Below, one piece after another: positions 23,724-33,446 of a stretch of DNA of 53,002 bases (positions are counted from its first letter, which is position 1; every line of letters begins with the position of its first letter). Source of the stretch: CAZOZP01 sp964584325 (GTDB taxonomy: Bacteria; Bacteroidota; Ignavibacteria; Ignavibacteriales; Melioribacteraceae); the NCBI GenBank assembly GCA_964584325.1, contig CAZOZP010000017.1:1-53002 (forward strand), written 5' to 3'. The notes under the pieces were generated by a model. It had not been told where the DNA came from. It made no database searches and was given only the letters and a program-made list of their open reading frames with translations. The position numbers were made by a program, and so were the translations under genes.

Positions 23724-25725
23724 AGTTAAATATTTCGGAAAGAGATTGAATCAAATCTTAAAAAAATATACTTCAATTCTATTAATCCTTTCCGTTTATC
23801 TAAGGGCGCTTGCGATATTTACATTTTTTAGACTAATATTGTTTGCATTGCATTTTGACAGACTTAATCCGTCAGGAGATAGTTTTCCCTGGATAGATGT
23901 ACTCACCTGCCTTTTAATGGGAATAAGGTTTGATACCGTTGTTTCTGCTTATTTACTTGCATTACCCTTTCTTTTACTCACCTCATTTTTTATAGTAGGA
24001 AATATTCCACGAATTATTTTTACAATTGTTTATTACTACACAATTGGAATGTTTTCTGCGGCTTTCTTCATTTCAGCAGCTGATATCCCTTATTTTAATC
24101 AGTATTTTTCAAGAATAAATATTGCTGCATTTCAATGGATTGACAATCCGGTTTTTGTTCTTAAGATGATTTTCAGCGAACCAGAATACTTTTTATATAT
24201 AATTCCATTTGTAGGTCTATCGATTCTGTTCGCACTTACCGCTAAAAAGGTATTCGTAAAAATTGAAGCAACGACTCCGGTTTTTCCTCGATTATCAACA
24301 AGGATATATGTCTCAGTTGTAATGCTTGTTGTGATGTTTGTTGCAATTCGCGGAAGAATAGATGAGAAATCGCCGATTAGAATAGGAACTGCTTTTTTCT
24401 GCAGCAATTCTTTTTTAAACCAAGCGGGATTAAATCCGGTTTTTGTATTCTTTAACAGTTGTCTGGAAAAAACGAACAAGGATAATGATGCTATCAGTTT
24501 TATGGAAGATGACATTGCCCTGAGAAATGTAAGAAAGTATTTCGGAATGGATGATGAAAAATTCAGTATGTCATTAGAAAGAAATATTAGTCCGGATTCA
24601 CTAAAAAACAATGATGCTAATATAGTTCTAGTTATAATGGAATCAATGTCAGCTTCAAAAATGGGAAGATATGGCAGTAAGATGTCTATGACGCCTTTTC
24701 TGGACAGCCTTGCAAATGTTTCAATCAGCTTTAATCAGATTTATACTGCCGGAATTCACACGTATAATGGAATATATAGTTCTTTGTTTTCATTTCCTGC
24801 ATTGTTTATGCTTCATCCTATGAAAAATGCTGACATGAAAAAATACAACGGACTTTCATATTGGTTAAGAAAAAGCGGATATACTAATTACTTTTTTACA
24901 AGTCATGATGGACAGTTTGATAATATCGAAGGCTTTTTAATGAACAATGACTTCGACAGGGTTTACTCAAAAAAGGATTATCCTCAGGAAAAAATTCTAA
25001 GTACACTCGGGGTACCTGATGATTATCTGCTGAAGTATGCACTTAAGGAAATTGATGATGTCGGGAGAACAGGCAAACCGTTTTTTGCCGCAATATTAAC
25101 ATCAAGTGATCATGGACCTTATGTCGTTCCACATTATTATGAGACTAAAACAAAAGATGTAAAAATAAGAGCAGTTGAATATGCAGATTGGTCACTGAAA
25201 AAATTTCTGCGTTTGGCCTCAAGTAAAAAATGGTTTAATAACACCTACTTCATTTTCATAGCAGACCACGGAGCAGCGATAGATCCGATCTATGAAATAC
25301 CGCTAAGTTATCATCACACACCACTGATAATTTTCAGTCCGATTCTTAAAGAAAGTAAAACTGTTGAAAAAATTGGCGGACAGATAGACGTATTCCCCAC
25401 TATTATGGGACTCCTGAAGCTCCCTTACATTAACAATACACTTGGGATAGACCTTCTTAAAGAAACCAGACCAGCCATATATTTTACTGCAGACAATAAA
25501 TACGGCGTTCTTTCAGACAGTCTATTCCTTATTGCAGATACACAAGGCAGAGAATCTCTTTTTAGATACAGAGATAAAGATATTAAAAACTATATTGGGA
25601 TTCTTAAAAACGAATCTGATAAGTTGAAAGAATATGCACAATCAAATATGCAGACATCCGGTTATATTCTTAAAAACGAGAAACAATTCATCAGGTTGGG
25701 TAGTGAGCCGGTTGATAAAAATTAA
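23710..25725 (+). CDS. LTA synthase-like sulfatase-fold membrane enzyme
   Basis: 671 residues. About five N-terminal membrane helices (20-230) are followed by an extracytoplasmic alkaline phosphatase/sulfatase domain. The metal and nucleophile positions of the LtaS family are visible: Glu311 in VIMESMS, the probable nucleophile Thr351 in AGIHTYNG, and Asp519/His520 in FIADHG. Such enzymes transfer phosphoglycerol or phosphoethanolamine groups to glycans or lipids; in Gram-negatives, related proteins modify periplasmic glucans or LPS. The longest frame starts with TTG 23710, overlapping the methyltransferase; TTG 23746 is an alternative and no ATG precedes the first helix, so the start is uncertain. 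Confidence 0.85.
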   Translation: MLKDRVKYFGKRLNQILKKYTSILLILSVYLRALAIFTFFRLILFALHFDRLNPSGDSFPWIDVLTCLLMGIRFDTVVSAYLLALPFLLLTSFFIVGNIPRIIFTIVYYYTIGMFSAAFFISAADIPYFNQYFSRINIAAFQWIDNPVFVLKMIFSEPEYFLYIIPFVGLSILFALTAKKVFVKIEATTPVFPRLSTRIYVSVVMLVVMFVAIRGRIDEKSPIRIGTAFFCSNSFLNQAGLNPVFVFFNSCLEKTNKDNDAISFMEDDIALRNVRKYFGMDDEKFSMSLERNISPDSLKNNDANIVLVIMESMSASKMGRYGSKMSMTPFLDSLANVSISFNQIYTAGIHTYNGIYSSLFSFPALFMLHPMKNADMKKYNGLSYWLRKSGYTNYFFTSHDGQFDNIEGFLMNNDFDRVYSKKDYPQEKILSTLGVPDDYLLKYALKEIDDVGRTGKPFFAAILTSSDHGPYVVPHYYETKTKDVKIRAVEYADWSLKKFLRLASSKKWFNNTYFIFIADHGAAIDPIYEIPLSYHHTPLIIFSPILKESKTVEKIGGQIDVFPTIMGLLKLPYINNTLGIDLLKETRPAIYFTADNKYGVLSDSLFLIADTQGRESLFRYRDKDIKNYIGILKNESDKLKEYAQSNMQTSGYILKNEKQFIRLGSEPVDKN

Positions 25726-25799
25726 CACAAATAAAATTGATTAAATATAATGGTATTGTTAAATTACCAATCTGAATAAAAAAGTACAGGTTCCCCAAG

Positions 25800-26273
25800 A
25801 TGAAAATATGCGATATTCTTAAAGAAGACAAAATTGTTGCTGATTACCAGCCTGCTTCTAAGGAAGATGCAATAAACAAACTAATTAGTTTGTTTGAAAA
25901 CGACATGCGTGTAACAGATATTGAAAAAGTGAAGAATTCTGTTCTTGAAAGAGAAAAAATTCTTTCCACAGGAGTAGGAAGCGGTTTTGCTATTCCGCAC
26001 GGAAAGACTGAAGCAGTTACTGAAATAATTGCTGCATTTGGCCGAATTCCTGAACCAATTGATTTTGAAGCACTTGACGGAAATCCCGTAAATCTTGTTT
26101 TTCTGCTGATTGGGAAGGAAAATCTGGTTGGTCCGCATATTAAATTACTAAGCCGTATTTCGAGAATGATGAAAAAAGATGAATTTCGACAAGCACTCGC
26201 CGATGCGAAAACATCTTCTGAAATTTATAACATCTTCCTTGACGAAGAGAAAAACTATATAGAAATAAACTAA
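25800..26273 (+). CDS. PTS EIIA (fructose/PtsN-type) domain protein
   Basis: A 157-residue stand-alone EIIA domain of the mannitol/fructose/nitrogen class. The phosphorylatable residue is His67 in GFAIPHGKT, and the family blocks VLEREKILSTGVG and VFLLIGKENLVGPHIKLL are present. No EIIB, EIIC, HPr or EI is in the window, so it is more likely a regulatory phosphocarrier (PtsN-like) than part of a sugar importer. It lies 7 bases before hisS and is probably co-transcribed with it. Confidence 0.9.
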   Translation: MKICDILKEDKIVADYQPASKEDAINKLISLFENDMRVTDIEKVKNSVLEREKILSTGVGSGFAIPHGKTEAVTEIIAAFGRIPEPIDFEALDGNPVNLVFLLIGKENLVGPHIKLLSRISRMMKKDEFRQALADAKTSSEIYNIFLDEEKNYIEIN

Positions 26274-26280
26274 AGCATTT

Positions 26281-27555
26281 ATGATAAAAGCTGTTACCGG
26301 AACAAAAGATATCCTGCCCTTAGAAATCGACAAGTGGTATCATATTGAAAAACTGATTTTTGAAAAAATGAGGTCTTTTAATTTCAAAGAAATCAGAACA
26401 CCGGTGTTTGAAGAAACCGGACTTTTTTCAAGAGGTATCGGTCAAGCCACAGACATAGTTAGTAAAGAGATGTACACATTCTTAGACAGAAGCGAAACAT
26501 CAATTACGCTCCGCCCGGAGATGACAGCTTCGGTTGTTCGGGCATTTATAGAACACAGTCTTGACAAAAAACAACCTGTAAACAAGCTTTTCTATATAGC
26601 CCCAATGTTTAGACAGGAGAGACCTCAGGCAGGTAGGTTGCGCCAGTTTCATCAATTCGGACTTGAAATAATCGGGAGTCCGGATGCATCTGCTGATGCA
26701 GAGATTATGATTATAGCTTACGACCTTCTGAAGGATCTTGGATTAACTAATTTAAGTGTTAGAATAAATTCTCTGGGAATTCCGGAAAGCCGCGAAAAAT
26801 ATAAAGAAGTATTAAGGGCATTTCTTCTTCCGAATAAAGATATTCTTTCCGAAGATAGCAGAAAACGATTTGATTCAAACATAATGCGAATATTTGACAG
26901 CAAAGAAGAAAAGGACCAAGAATTGCTAGAAGGGGCTCCTCTGCTGATTGATTATCTTGATGAAGAAAGCCGTTTGCACTATGAAGCGGTGAAAAGGCAT
27001 CTAATTACAGTGGGGGTAAAATTTGAAGAAGATCCTCGACTTGTAAGGGGATTAGACTATTATACTAAGACCGCTTTCGAGATTGTAAGTGGTTCAGTGG
27101 GTTCGCAAAGTGCACTTTGCGGAGGCGGCAGGTACGATCTTCTTGTAGAACAACTTGGTGGAGCTCAAACACCCGGAGTTGGTTTTGCCGCGGGCATTGA
27201 GAGAATACTACTTGCTTGTGAAAATGAAAAATCTCTTCTCCTAAAAGATGAATATTTAGATATATATGTTGTAAGACTTGAAAAAGAACTCCATGAAAAG
27301 GTTTTTGAGATTTCGAACCAGCTTAGAAGGTCAAGGCTGTCTGTTGAAATTGATTATCTCAACAGAAGCGTTAAAGCCCAAATGCGAGAGGCAAACAGAC
27401 TTAATGCAAAATCAGTACTATTTGTAGGTGGCGAAGAATATCTGCGAGGTGCTGTTGTACTTAAAAACATGTCCACCGGAGAGCAGGAAGAAATAGCCCT
27501 TGAAGAGATATGCAAACTAATCTATAAGATTGAAGCTGCCTCGGGTCTTAACTGA
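26281..27555 (+). CDS. hisS: Histidyl-tRNA synthetase
   Basis: A class II aminoacyl-tRNA synthetase charging tRNA-His. The 424-residue length is normal. Motifs are KGTKDI-like VTGTKDILPL at the N-terminus, motif 1 around FKEIRTPVFEETGLF, TLRPEMTASVVRAF, motif 2 FRQERPQAGRLRQFHQFG, the His-specific RGLDYYTKTAFEI, motif 3 GVGFAAGIERILL, and a C-terminal anticodon-binding domain (325-424). The stop overlaps the next start by one base (TGATG), so rlmB is translationally coupled. Confidence 0.98.
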   Translation: MIKAVTGTKDILPLEIDKWYHIEKLIFEKMRSFNFKEIRTPVFEETGLFSRGIGQATDIVSKEMYTFLDRSETSITLRPEMTASVVRAFIEHSLDKKQPVNKLFYIAPMFRQERPQAGRLRQFHQFGLEIIGSPDASADAEIMIIAYDLLKDLGLTNLSVRINSLGIPESREKYKEVLRAFLLPNKDILSEDSRKRFDSNIMRIFDSKEEKDQELLEGAPLLIDYLDEESRLHYEAVKRHLITVGVKFEEDPRLVRGLDYYTKTAFEIVSGSVGSQSALCGGGRYDLLVEQLGGAQTPGVGFAAGIERILLACENEKSLLLKDEYLDIYVVRLEKELHEKVFEISNQLRRSRLSVEIDYLNRSVKAQMREANRLNAKSVLFVGGEEYLRGAVVLKNMSTGEQEEIALEEICKLIYKIEAASGLN

Positions 27556-28283
27556 TGAATATGATTTTTGGACGAAAACCTGTTCTTGAAGCACTTGAAT
27601 CAGGTTCAGAGATTGAAAGGATTATCATAAGCCGAGGACTTAAAGGCGATGTTATTGATCGTATAAAAAGACTTTCCAAATCTTCAAAAATAAAACTCTC
27701 TGAATACACTCCTGAAAAGTTTTCTGAATTATCCGGAAAAAACAATACCCAAGGTGTAATTGCCGAACTTTCAACATCAAAATATTATTCACTTGAGGAA
27801 TTGCTTGTTAGCGCAGAAGGTAAGAAATATCCACTTTTTCTGATACTGGACTCTATTCAGGATCCGCAAAACCTTGGAGCAATTCTGCGAACTGCGGAAT
27901 GCGCGGGAGTTGATGGCGTAATTATAACAACTCATAATAGTTCACCGGTAACTGAAACAGCTGTAAAGACTTCGGCTGGTGCTGTTTCATATCTAAAAAT
28001 TTGTAAAGCGGGCAATCTCTCGAATACAATGAGGGAATTAAAGGACTGCGGATTTTGGATTGCAGGCTCCTCGCTTGAAGGAGCTGTTGATTATACTGAA
28101 CCGGATTACAAAAGACCATTGGTATTGGTTATGGGAAATGAAGAAAAAGGAATCAGAAAACTTACAGCAGACAATTGTGATTTTCTTATTAAAATTCCTA
28201 TGAGCGGAAAAATTCAGTCTTTAAATGTATCTGTAGCTACAGGTGTTATTCTATTCGGAATACTAAATCTAAGGAAAAAATAA
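27555..28283 (+). CDS. rlmB: TrmH/SpoU-family 23S rRNA 2'-O-methyltransferase (RlmB type)
   Basis: A 242-residue SPOUT methyltransferase. A short N-terminal substrate-binding domain (MIFGRKPVLEAL, ELSGKNNTQGVIAE) is followed by the catalytic knot with LDSIQDPQNLGAILRTAE, VMGNEEKGI and IPMSGKIQSLNVSVATGV, which are the three SpoU motifs. By family it should 2'-O-methylate G2251 (E. coli numbering) of 23S rRNA. ATG 27555 overlaps the hisS stop; ATG 27561 is an alternative. It ends one base before the convergent histidine kinase, without a visible terminator. Confidence 0.92.
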   Translation: MNMIFGRKPVLEALESGSEIERIIISRGLKGDVIDRIKRLSKSSKIKLSEYTPEKFSELSGKNNTQGVIAELSTSKYYSLEELLVSAEGKKYPLFLILDSIQDPQNLGAILRTAECAGVDGVIITTHNSSPVTETAVKTSAGAVSYLKICKAGNLSNTMRELKDCGFWIAGSSLEGAVDYTEPDYKRPLVLVMGNEEKGIRKLTADNCDFLIKIPMSGKIQSLNVSVATGVILFGILNLRKK

Positions 28284-28284
28284 T

Positions 28285-29793
28285 CTACTCTTCCGGAGCA
28301 AGTTTAATAATAAAACTGCTGCCTTTATTTACTTCACTCTCTACTTTAATTATACCGCCGAGTTTTTCAATAAATTCATGACAGAGAATCAAGCCGAGGC
28401 CAGTACCGGATTCTTTTTCCGTTCCTATTCTGGAACTGTTTTTATCAAGTTTAAAAAGCTGCTCAAGCATATAATTATCCATACCTATTCCGGTATCTTT
28501 TACGTGTATTTCAATTCCATCCTTAGATCTCTTTGTTGCGATATGTACAGTTCCGCCGCGGGGTGTAAATTTAATGGCATTGCTTACAAGATTTCTTACT
28601 ACCGTTTTAAGAATAAAATGATCGGTTCTAATAATTGCCTTTCTCTCTACATCTATTTCCAACTTAATGTTTTTATTTATCGCATTGGCTTCCACAGGTT
28701 CAATACTCTCCCGGATGAGATTATAGAGACTGAGCCGTTCATTAAAAATGGTTATTTGACCCATTTGAGAGCGTGCCCAGTTAAGAAGGTTTTCCAGCAG
28801 GTTATATGTCTTGTTTGTTGATTTACGAATTTCTGTAATAAGTTCAAGAACTTCATCATCATCCATTTTATCATAATCTGATACAAGCACATCAGATAAA
28901 CCCAATATTACTCCAAAAGGGTTTTTCAAATCGTGCGCAATTATCGAAAAGAATTTGTCTTTACTTGCATTAAGCTGTTCTAGTTTGCTCGTAAATTCAG
29001 TAAGCTTTTCTTCAGCAATTTTCTTGGAAGTGATGTCGCGCGTAATTCCGAAAGTTCCAATGAATTTTCCTTTTTCGTTCATATATGGCATCTTAGTAGT
29101 AGATACCCATGTAATTCTGCCATCAGGCCATGTTTCCTTCTCTTCCTTACTGACAATTGGAATACCTGTGCGCAGAATTTGCTGTTCATCGTGGAATGCC
29201 TTTTCTGCGTGTTCGTCTGCAAAAATATCGAAATCGGATTTACCAATAATTTCATCGGGCGAGGAGAAGCCAAGTTTACTGATAGTGGAATCTGATACTT
29301 TAATGAAATGGCTTTTGTCATCTTTAAAATAAATACTGTCCGGTATATTCTGCATCAGCAGATTCAAAAGTCTTTGCTCTTCAAGAAGTTTCTTTTCGTT
29401 TGTTTTATAAGAAGTTATATCGTAAAGACATGAATAAAAGCATATCTCGCCTTCACGTAAACCAGCCGAAGTCTTAAGCAAGTAAAAGTTTACGGCTCCG
29501 TTTTCAGAAGTAATTTTAAACTCTGATTCAAGAAAGTTGTTTGATGTACTTTTTTGATTGTTAATTGCAAGTTGCAATTGTTTTGAAAAGTCAGCCGGAT
29601 AAAGCTCTCCAATACTTTCAGCATTGGAATTACTTTCGTATCCGAGAGCTTGAATCATTAACTGATTAATGAATATTACTTTTCCGTCTTCTTTGTAACT
29701 TATTGTTGCCATTGGCAGAAAATCGGAAGGTATTTCATCGCACTTTTTCTTTTCTGAAGTAATATTTTTCTTTTCAGACAAATGGTCACCCAT
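28285..29793 (-). CDS. PAS-domain sensor histidine kinase (cytoplasmic)
   Basis: 502 residues with no transmembrane segment. There are two PAS domains (about 25-130 and 140-260), the second ending in FGITRDITSKK. A short coiled coil leads to the HisKA domain with phospho-acceptor His287 (IIAHDLKNPF), and the HATPase_c domain has N box NLVSNAIKFTP, G1 DTGIGM, F box LFKLD and G2 GTGLGL. All catalytic motifs are intact. No cognate response regulator is adjacent, so it is an orphan kinase. The HDLKNPF H-box is common in Bacteroidetes/Chlorobi hybrid-type kinases. It is divergent from the nqr operon across 323 bases. Confidence 0.95.
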   Translation of the reverse strand: MGDHLSEKKNITSEKKKCDEIPSDFLPMATISYKEDGKVIFINQLMIQALGYESNSNAESIGELYPADFSKQLQLAINNQKSTSNNFLESEFKITSENGAVNFYLLKTSAGLREGEICFYSCLYDITSYKTNEKKLLEEQRLLNLLMQNIPDSIYFKDDKSHFIKVSDSTISKLGFSSPDEIIGKSDFDIFADEHAEKAFHDEQQILRTGIPIVSKEEKETWPDGRITWVSTTKMPYMNEKGKFIGTFGITRDITSKKIAEEKLTEFTSKLEQLNASKDKFFSIIAHDLKNPFGVILGLSDVLVSDYDKMDDDEVLELITEIRKSTNKTYNLLENLLNWARSQMGQITIFNERLSLYNLIRESIEPVEANAINKNIKLEIDVERKAIIRTDHFILKTVVRNLVSNAIKFTPRGGTVHIATKRSKDGIEIHVKDTGIGMDNYMLEQLFKLDKNSSRIGTEKESGTGLGLILCHEFIEKLGGIIKVESEVNKGSSFIIKLAPEE

Positions 29794-30116
29794 TATTATT
29801 TTACTCTTTTAAACTTAGTACATTTATTAAAAAAAAGCGAACAAGTCAAGTATTTTTCATTGAATATTATATTATTCCGGTGAAAAGTAAGTGATATGCA
29901 ACAATCGAATTTTTATTAATAACAATTCAAATAAAAAAACAGAAGTTGTTGTCATTTTTCTTTAATTTAAAAGCTATTATCGTCTCTTTTCCAAAAAAAT
30001 AAAACCAAATCAGGAGAAATGGAATTATTGTATTTGAAGTTTAACACGCATTATTTTATATTTCGTGTCAATTGAGAAAATTTTCTTTAATTAAATTATT
30101 TGAATAAAAGGTTCAA
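29794..30116. other. 323-base divergent intergenic region upstream of nqrA
   Basis: It should carry the promoters of the kinase (minus) and the nqr operon (plus). It is very AT-rich and I found no exact TAnnTTTG box in it. A possible 18-codon leader frame at 30019-30075 has AGGAG only two bases before its ATG; I leave it as a note, not a gene. Confidence 0.5.
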
Positions 30117-31466
30117 ATGGGACAAATTAAAATAAAGAACGGACTTGATATTCCGATTTCCGGTTTTCCTGACCAGAACGTTATTGAGAGTAAAAGAGTT
30201 ACAAAAACTGCCGTCATTGCTGACGATTATGTAAATATGAAACCAACTATGGCTGTTGAAGAAGGAGATACCGTAAAAAAAGGACAGGTTCTTTTTACAG
30301 ATAAGAAGAATCAGAAAATAAAATTCACATCCCCTGCTTCCGGAATTGTAACAGGAGTGAACCGAGGCGAGAGGCGTGCTCTTATTTCAGTTGAAATAAG
30401 TATCTCCGGAACTGAAGAAGTTGTATTTCCTTCATTTTCTGAGGACCAAGTTAAGGAATTAGCTGTTGAGAAGATAAAGGAAGTTCTTCTTGAATCCGGA
30501 GAGTGGGTAAGTCTTCGCGAGCGGCCATTCAGCAAGGTTGCCAATCCGGATAATGAACCTGCTGCAATATTTGTTACAGCAATGGATACTAACCCGCTTG
30601 CACCTTCAATTGAGAAGGTACTTAATGGGAAAGAGAAAGAATTTAAAGCCGGACTTACAGTGCTATCAAAGCTTACTAAAGGAAGCCTTTATTTATGTAA
30701 GTCACCTGCCGATAATTTAAGTTACCCTGTCATTTCAAATTTAAAAGTAGAAGATTTCAGCGGCCCGCATCCGGCCGGAAATGCCGGAACACATATACAT
30801 TTTCTTGAACCGGTCGGAAAGAATAAATCTGTCTGGTATATAAATGCACAAGATACTGCTGCCATCGGCAGTTTGTTTTTAACAGGAAAAATTTACACAG
30901 AAAGAATTATTTCATTAGCCGGACCTTCAGTAAAGAATCCGAGACTCATTAAAACTATAGTAGGAGCCGGTATTGACGAATTGATAAATGGCGAACTGAA
31001 TGACAGCGAGAGTAGGATTATTTCAGGTTCAGTTTTATCAGGAAGAAAAGTGGAAGGTAAAAATTCCTATCTTGGAAGATATCATCAGTCTGTTTCCGTT
31101 TTGGAAGAAGGAACTGAGAGATCTTTTCTTGGATGGATGAATCCGGGTTTTGATTTGTATTCTGTAAAAAATATTGTTCTTTCAAAGCTGATTCCAAATA
31201 AGAAATTCAACTTTACAACTGCGTTAAACGGAGGTCACAGGGCAATAGTACCTACTGATGCCTATAATAAAGTAATGCCCCTGGATATTATGGCAGTAAA
31301 TCTTTTAAGGTCTATGTGCGTAAATGATATTGAAGAAGCTGAAAAGCTTGGCATACTGGAGCTGGATGAAGAAGATGTGGCACTTCTTACATTCGTTTGT
31401 CCGGCTAAAAATGATTACGGTCCGATACTAAGAAGAAATTTAAACATTATAGAAAAGGAAGGATAG
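30117..31466 (+). CDS. nqrA: Na+-translocating NADH:quinone reductase subunit A
   Basis: A 449-residue peripheral subunit of the NQR complex, contacting quinone on the cytoplasmic side. Family blocks are KNGLDIPISGFPDQ, the lipoyl-like MKPTMAVEEGDTVKKGQVLFTDKK, SPASGIVTGVNRGERR, GPHPAGNAGTHIHFLEPVG and the C-terminal FVCPAKNDYGPILRRNL. It is the first gene of nqrABCDEF. Its stop overlaps the nqrB GTG start by one base (TAGTG), so expression is coupled. Confidence 0.98.
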   Translation: MGQIKIKNGLDIPISGFPDQNVIESKRVTKTAVIADDYVNMKPTMAVEEGDTVKKGQVLFTDKKNQKIKFTSPASGIVTGVNRGERRALISVEISISGTEEVVFPSFSEDQVKELAVEKIKEVLLESGEWVSLRERPFSKVANPDNEPAAIFVTAMDTNPLAPSIEKVLNGKEKEFKAGLTVLSKLTKGSLYLCKSPADNLSYPVISNLKVEDFSGPHPAGNAGTHIHFLEPVGKNKSVWYINAQDTAAIGSLFLTGKIYTERIISLAGPSVKNPRLIKTIVGAGIDELINGELNDSESRIISGSVLSGRKVEGKNSYLGRYHQSVSVLEEGTERSFLGWMNPGFDLYSVKNIVLSKLIPNKKFNFTTALNGGHRAIVPTDAYNKVMPLDIMAVNLLRSMCVNDIEEAEKLGILELDEEDVALLTFVCPAKNDYGPILRRNLNIIEKEG

Positions 31467-32662
31467 TGAAATTCTTAAAGAACTTCCTGCATAATCAGGA
31501 AAAGTATTTCCAGAAAGGCGGAAAGCTTGAAAAGTTGTTTCCTCTTTTCGAAGCAACGGAAACTTTTCTTTTTACATCCGGAAAAGTTACACAATCCGCA
31601 TCACACATCAGAGATGTTATTGATTTAAAAAGAATGATGATTACTGTTGTTTATGCGCTTATTCCCGCAGTTATCATGGCATTATATAATACAGGTTATC
31701 AGGCCAATATATTATTGGAAAACGTTTCGCAGATAGACAATTGGCGTGGAGTTGTTTTGGCATTTTTCGGTGCCGGTGTGGATCAGAGCAATATTTTTGA
31801 CAATATGTTCCACGGCGCTCTCTATTTCTTTCCGGTTTATATAGTAACACTTGCTGCCGGCGGTTTATGGGAAGTTGTTTTCGCTGTAGTAAGAAAACAC
31901 GAAATAAACGAAGGATTCCTTGTTACAAGTTTGCTTTTTCCTCTGATACTTCCTCCTGCAATACCTCTCTGGCAAGTTGCCGTGGGTATTTCTTTTGGGG
32001 TTGTTATCGGGAAGGAGGTCTTCGGCGGAGTAGGCATGAATATTTTAAACCCTGCGCTTACCGCAAGAGCTTTTTTGTTTTTTGCTTATCCGGCTCAGAT
32101 ATCGGGCGATAAAGTCTGGGTTGCTGTTGACGGTGTAAGCAAGGCAACTCCTCTTGCAGCTTTTGCTGACCCTGCAATTACACAAACAGCATCTTGGTGG
32201 GATTCATTTATCGGGCTAATTCCCGGATCTATGGGAGAAACGTCCGCTCTTGCATGTCTTATAGGTGCTTTTGTGCTTATAGTAACCGGCATTGGTTCCT
32301 GGAAGATAATGCTTTCTGTTGTTGTCGGGATGTTTGCTACATCTACATTATTTAATCTAATAGGAAGTTCAACAAACGATATGTTTCAGGTAACACCTGC
32401 CTGGCATCTGGTAATCGGCGGATTTGCATTCGGTACAGTATTTATGGCAACTGACCCTGTTACTGCAGCCCTGACTGAAACAGGTAAATATCTATACGGC
32501 ATCCTGATAGGAGTAATGGTTGTGCTGATAAGAGTTGTAAATCCTGCCTTCCCAGAAGGTATGATGCTCGCAATTCTGTTTATGAATGTCTTTGCTCCGA
32601 TAATTGATCGTTTCGTACTTAATTCCAATATAAAAAGGAGGCAATTAAGAAATGTCGGCTGA
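31466..32662 (+). CDS. nqrB: Na+-translocating NADH:quinone reductase subunit B
   Basis: A 398-residue integral membrane subunit with about ten helices, carrying covalent FMN and much of the Na+ path. The start is GTG 31466, with RBS AAGGAAGG. The flavinylation site is Thr228 in DGVSKATPLA; most NqrB proteins have SGAT at this place, so Lys226 is a variation, but the essential D-x-x-S-x-A-T frame is intact and ApbE is encoded downstream. Other family features are the ATDPVTAALTETGKY block and PAFPEGMMLAILFMNVFAPIID near the C-terminus. It overlaps nqrC by 11 bases. Confidence 0.98.
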   Translation: MKFLKNFLHNQEKYFQKGGKLEKLFPLFEATETFLFTSGKVTQSASHIRDVIDLKRMMITVVYALIPAVIMALYNTGYQANILLENVSQIDNWRGVVLAFFGAGVDQSNIFDNMFHGALYFFPVYIVTLAAGGLWEVVFAVVRKHEINEGFLVTSLLFPLILPPAIPLWQVAVGISFGVVIGKEVFGGVGMNILNPALTARAFLFFAYPAQISGDKVWVAVDGVSKATPLAAFADPAITQTASWWDSFIGLIPGSMGETSALACLIGAFVLIVTGIGSWKIMLSVVVGMFATSTLFNLIGSSTNDMFQVTPAWHLVIGGFAFGTVFMATDPVTAALTETGKYLYGILIGVMVVLIRVVNPAFPEGMMLAILFMNVFAPIIDRFVLNSNIKRRQLRNVG

Positions 32663-33446
32663 TAGCACCAAAAAAACTATTACTGTTGCACTGGGTGTCT
32701 GTCTTGTATGCTCAATTCTTGTAGCCTCTGCAGCAGTTGCACTTAAACCAAAGCAACAGGAAAACATGAAGCTTGATAAGATAAAGAATATTCTTGCAGC
32801 TTCAGGAATGGAAGTTAAAAACGGAGATTTTAAATCTGCATATAATAAATATTTTAAGAGTGCAATCATTGAGATTAACACAGGCGAAATTCTTCCTGAG
32901 GAAAAATATGATGCCATCCTAAATGTAAATTCTTTTGATATAGCTTCGCTTGCTTCAAATCCCAAATACGGTATGAATATTCCTGCAAATAAAGATTTAG
33001 CTGACATAAAGAAAATGCCGAAGTATATGCTGATATATAAGGTTGTAAAAGATGGTGAAGTTGACCAGTTCATATTCCCTATGTACGGTAAAGGTCTTTG
33101 GTCAACAATGTACGGATTTTTAGCTTTGGATAAAGATTTGAAAACTGTAAGAGGTTTGACGTTCTATCAGCATGGTGAAACTCCCGGTCTGGGCGGTGAA
33201 ATTGATAATCAAAGATGGAAAGAATCATGGAAAGGCAAAACTGCTTTTAATGATCAGAACGAAATTGTTATTCAAGTAATTAAAAGCATCGTCGATCCTT
33301 CAGATCCTGAAAAGAATTCTAAAATAGACGGACTTTCAGGTGCAACAATTACAACAAGAGGTGTCGATGATTTGGTTAAATTCTGGCTCGGCAAAGACGG
33401 ATACGGTGTTTATCTTGAAAAGCTGAGAAAGGAAGGTGTGAAATGA
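32652..33446 (+). CDS. nqrC: Na+-translocating NADH:quinone reductase subunit C
   Basis: 264 residues: one N-terminal membrane helix (about 8-30) and a periplasmic FMN domain. The covalent FMN acceptor is Thr232 in KIDGLSGATITTRGV, the canonical SGATxT motif. GLWSTMYGFLALDKDLKTV and HGETPGLGGEI are family blocks. The RBS AAAAGGAGG lies inside the end of nqrB. It overlaps nqrD by four bases (ATGA). Confidence 0.98.
   Translation: MSADSTKKTITVALGVCLVCSILVASAAVALKPKQQENMKLDKIKNILAASGMEVKNGDFKSAYNKYFKSAIIEINTGEILPEEKYDAILNVNSFDIASLASNPKYGMNIPANKDLADIKKMPKYMLIYKVVKDGEVDQFIFPMYGKGLWSTMYGFLALDKDLKTVRGLTFYQHGETPGLGGEIDNQRWKESWKGKTAFNDQNEIVIQVIKSIVDPSDPEKNSKIDGLSGATITTRGVDDLVKFWLGKDGYGVYLEKLRKEGVK

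Noticed and set aside
24132..24611. 159-codon minus-strand open frame inside the LTA synthase-like gene
   Set aside because: It is a shadow of a gene with strong family motifs; composition unlike a protein.
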